A stretch of DNA of 64,000 bases, taken from the NCBI GenBank assembly GCA_020635205.1, contig JACKAE010000003.1, positions 372,001 through 436,000 on the forward strand, given 5' to 3'. A program made the position numbers and the translations under genes. Under the pieces are notes generated by a model. The model did not search any database. It was not told the origin of the DNA and saw nothing but the letters and a program-made list of their open reading frames with translations. Source of the stretch: Ignavibacteria bacterium. GTDB taxonomy: Bacteria; Bacteroidota; Ignavibacteria; OLB7. Positions 61,498 through 64,000 of this stretch are shown here, in pieces. Every line of letters begins with the position of its first letter. Positions within the stretch are counted from its first letter, which is position 1.

Positions 61498-61530
61498 AAA
61501 AAAGCCCGGTTTTACGACCGGGCTTTTTTC
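61498..61530 (+). terminator. Strong rho-independent terminator after tRNA-Ser
   Basis: A perfect 13-bp stem (AAAAAAGCCCGGT and its complement) has loop TTTACG and ends in six T. Confidence 0.93.
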
Positions 61531-62055
61531 GTGCACAACAGTAGTACAACTTCTTGAATTATCCTCTCCGAAAAGAAGTGCTTCCTTGCCGTCCACGTCG
61601 CCACTATCATATCTCTTGGAGCAGAGATTGTGTAGCAAGCGCAAAGGTTACCCCCTCCTCCATTCTTGTAGAACCGTAGTATCTCCGAGTCTCACCTACC
61701 GTGTAGATTTAAAGCGCTGTGGCAGGAACGGCTCATGGTTTTTGAACACTTATATCAACATTCTTAGCATTCTTGATTGTCAACACGCTCCATTGTAACT
61801 ATTTGCATGAGCAGACGGTCTGATAAGTGTTGAATGTTAAGCAATTGCGTTATCGAGTGGAGCAGTGAGTAAAAAACGTAAGGCATTGAGTGCTACTTTT
61901 CCCGCTGTTGCATCATCGAGACATCGACTGAATGGATACTATCGGATTTTCATAAAAATCCCAAGTCATAGATGAGCTTTGACGGATACGTATAGCCTTT
62001 CAACACTCAAGAACACAAGGACAACTGTGTCACTTTTAAATCTGTGGAGCACCTG
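61531..62055. other. Intergenic region, no gene identified
   Basis: About 525 bases between tRNA-Ser and the kelch gene. No convincing coding ORF, RNA or repeat was found. The sequence becomes AT-rich before 62056, where the promoter of the last gene should lie. Confidence 0.6.
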
Positions 62056-64000
62056 ATGAATATTCACCAATCCATTTACTTACCTGCCCTTATTCTCCTG
62101 TCTGCCTGTTTTAGCTTGCTGCCCATATCTCTACAGTCTCAACCAGTATGGGAAGAGTTCGGTGAACTGAGTTTTCCTCGCGGCTTCCACAATGCACATT
62201 ACATTGGTAATGGGAAGGTGCTTGTGATGGGTGGGTTCAATTACAGTGAGTCGACTCCGACAGCCACCACTTTGTGTGAATTGATTGATGTCCGCTCAGG
62301 AACTGTTGAACCTGCTCATGCCATGCAGGCTCCACATGCCGAAGCGGTCTCCCTTCTTACCCGTGATTCCAACGTCATTGTGGTTAGCGGACTTGCCGCC
62401 CAGTTTGAACGGGGTGCATTAACAGGCAATGTCGAAATGTACAATCGTGTTTCCGGAATGTGGACAACGCTCGGAACCCTTAACATCGCACGTCGCCAGC
62501 ATGTTGCGGCTTTCATCAGCGATCATGAGATTTTGGTTGTCGGCGGTCGTCATCAGAATCACCAAACAATGGCCGATGCCGAGATATTCGACATCAACAC
62601 AGGCAAAAGTCGCACTGCGGCATCCTTCCCGTTCCCAATCAGCACCGCGTCGATGGAGATTGCAAGCAATGGAGACGTTGTTGTGCTGGGAGGGCGGGCG
62701 GGCGGAGCAAATAGTGAGCGCAGAGATACCGTTTATCGCTACGACATCCAACGGAATCGTTGGAGCCATTCCGGCAGACTTGAGAAACCGTTGCAGGCTA
62801 CCTGTATGCTCAAGCTCTGGGATGGAAGAATAGTCTTGAGTGGCGGATCATATAGCGAAGATCCAATCCGATTCACGAATCTGGTGCAGATGGAGAACAA
62901 CGGAGAGTGGCAGACTGTTGGCTCGATGCAAACTGAACGGCAGTGGGGATCGTCCGCGCAATTGGATAATAGTATTGTGTTAACTGGAGGAGGGTATGAC
63001 AACAGGCTTACCGTAATGTCGTCCTGCGACTTCGTTGACGTCAATCGGAACTCAGTGTCACCGGGACCACCTCTGATTCATCAACGATCCTTTCACACAT
63101 TCGTTACCGTACCCAGATGTACTGGATCTGATGGGAACATTCAAGGTGTTGACATTCTCGCTATCGGTGGACGTGCAAGTCTTACTGGATACGACGGGCC
63201 TACATCGATTGAAATTCTCAGGGGAAATTACCTTCCCGGAAGCTGGATTGATGCAGGTCCCGACACAACGATCTGCTCCGGTAATGCAGTCACGCTCGGC
63301 GGAGTTCCCGCCCCGACTTGCGAAAACTGGCAACTGCAATACAGTTGGCAACCTTCGAATGGCCTGAGCTGCCGCAACTGCCTGAATCCGATTGCCTCCC
63401 CGAAACGCACGACGCAATACATACTTACGGCTCGGGACGGCAGCGGAAACCAGTGGTTCGACACTGTTGTTGTCACGATAGCTCCCGACTCAATTCATTC
63501 CCACATCCCCACGAACATTACTGGCATTCATGGCGAGCTTATTGAACTCCCCATTTTTTTGGACGACTCCATTGACACGAAACTGCTGGAGAACAGCGAA
63601 CTTCATTTGCGATACGACCCAATGATGATGCACCCTGTAACTCCTATCTTGCTTGAAGGTGGAATTCTTGACGGCTGGAACGTCAAAGTTGTGAGCGACT
63701 ATGCCGGTCAGTTAACGATCCGGCTTGAGGCAGGCAACAACGCCCTCTTTGTTCATTCGAACGGTTTATTGCTGCGCATAACAATGGCAACCTATATCGA
63801 TGGAAGTTATGAGCTTCCGTTGCCTGACTCAGCATCCATCCCATTTGAACTCGATTTGCTCTCCTTCGATTGCGTCGAAGTCATCTGCAAGCCAGGTTTT
63901 GTCGTTCTTGGCGATCAAGCAACCAGCAGTGCTCCTTTGGAGACCGAGGTGTCGTTCGGACTTCGGAGCACAGGAGCGAATCCGTTCCATGGCAAAACCG
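62056..64000 (+). CDS. Kelch-type secreted surface protein, 3' end outside window
   Basis: An open frame runs from ATG 62056 to the edge (about 648 codons, no stop). A signal peptide (about 1-29, SLQSQ) is followed by six or so kelch-like blades (VLVMGGFNYSE, ILVVGGRHQN, VVVLGGRAGG, IVLSGGSYSE, IVLTGGGYDN and a sixth ILAIGGRAS). One Ig-like repeat follows (AGPDTTICSGNAV, LSCRNCLNPIASP, TTQYILTA), close to repeats in the 16936 and 20433 genes. A cohesin-like domain follows (GILDGWNVK). The cut end probably carries a sorting domain, by analogy. Confidence 0.8.
   Translation, partial: MNIHQSIYLPALILLSACFSLLPISLQSQPVWEEFGELSFPRGFHNAHYIGNGKVLVMGGFNYSESTPTATTLCELIDVRSGTVEPAHAMQAPHAEAVSLLTRDSNVIVVSGLAAQFERGALTGNVEMYNRVSGMWTTLGTLNIARRQHVAAFISDHEILVVGGRHQNHQTMADAEIFDINTGKSRTAASFPFPISTASMEIASNGDVVVLGGRAGGANSERRDTVYRYDIQRNRWSHSGRLEKPLQATCMLKLWDGRIVLSGGSYSEDPIRFTNLVQMENNGEWQTVGSMQTERQWGSSAQLDNSIVLTGGGYDNRLTVMSSCDFVDVNRNSVSPGPPLIHQRSFHTFVTVPRCTGSDGNIQGVDILAIGGRASLTGYDGPTSIEILRGNYLPGSWIDAGPDTTICSGNAVTLGGVPAPTCENWQLQYSWQPSNGLSCRNCLNPIASPKRTTQYILTARDGSGNQWFDTVVVTIAPDSIHSHIPTNITGIHGELIELPIFLDDSIDTKLLENSELHLRYDPMMMHPVTPILLEGGILDGWNVKVVSDYAGQLTIRLEAGNNALFVHSNGLLLRITMATYIDGSYELPLPDSASIPFELDLLSFDCVEVICKPGFVVLGDQATSSAPLETEVSFGLRSTGANPFHGKT

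Noticed and set aside
61430..61798. 122-codon ORF over tRNA-Ser and its terminator
   Set aside because: It runs through a tRNA and a terminator; it is not a gene.
1..64000. CRISPR arrays
   Set aside because: No series of evenly spaced identical repeats was found; the word repeats are irregular.

Overview
The window looks like a chromosomal segment of a Bacteroidota/FCB-group bacterium, possibly a Kapabacteria/Ignavibacteria-like lineage (this placement is inference). The basis is several large secreted proteins ending in type IX secretion (T9SS) sorting domains, a PorX-type response regulator with a PglZ domain, a PorV/PorQ-like outer-membrane protein, a KorAB 2-oxoacid:ferredoxin oxidoreductase and mostly weak Shine-Dalgarno signals. 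Coding is dense, on both strands. Two tRNAs are present (initiator Met and Ser-CGA). There is no CRISPR array, prophage or insertion sequence that I can see.

Layout. 1-6.7 kb: the 3' part of a sodium:solute symporter coupled to a cytosolic six-hairpin glycosidase, then two secreted proteins whose 5' ends contain dispersed repeats. 6.7-9.4 kb: an AT-richer restriction-modification island with a control protein (R and C on minus, D12-class methylase divergent), beside the tRNA-fMet gene. 9.6-15.4 kb: housekeeping genes on minus (ftsY, pgsA, HU, pgeF, comEC). 15.6-32.1 kb: two small secreted paralogues, two long PKD/Ig-repeat T9SS proteins sharing an almost identical 252-bp 3' end, a 1904-residue Gly-rich/ASH-repeat T9SS protein and an OmpA-family protein. 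32.2-38.3 kb: anti-sigma-like protein, ECF sigma factor, tyrS, tsaB, tsaE and porX. 38.7-43.0 kb: a three-gene plus-strand unit of a secreted protein, a short sorting-domain protein and a PorV/PorQ-like protein. 43.2-48.1 kb: a thioesterase, parB, parA, Nudix and UPF0173 hydrolases. 48.7-51.1 kb: two tandem GT9 glycosyltransferases. 51.2-55.8 kb: korB, korA, ybaB and a BtpA-like gene. 56-61.2 kb: Xaa-Pro aminopeptidase, a secreted unknown, a metallophosphoesterase and two lipoproteins. 61.4 kb: tRNA-Ser with a strong terminator. 62.06 kb to the end: a kelch/Ig/cohesin-like surface protein cut by the window edge.

Two themes run through the window. First, surface display: T9SS cargo proteins, a PorV/PorQ-like protein, PorX, an ECF sigma/anti-sigma pair and an OmpA protein lie within about 30 kb, and the cargo proteins share modules (Ig-like repeats, a cohesin-like penultimate domain, a sorting domain). 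Second, the intergenic spaces hold many short word-like repeats of about ten families, often arranged as inverted repeats and lying flush with gene borders. Some supply the last codons and stop of a gene, and others supply N-terminal or signal-peptide codons. This is the least explained feature of the window.
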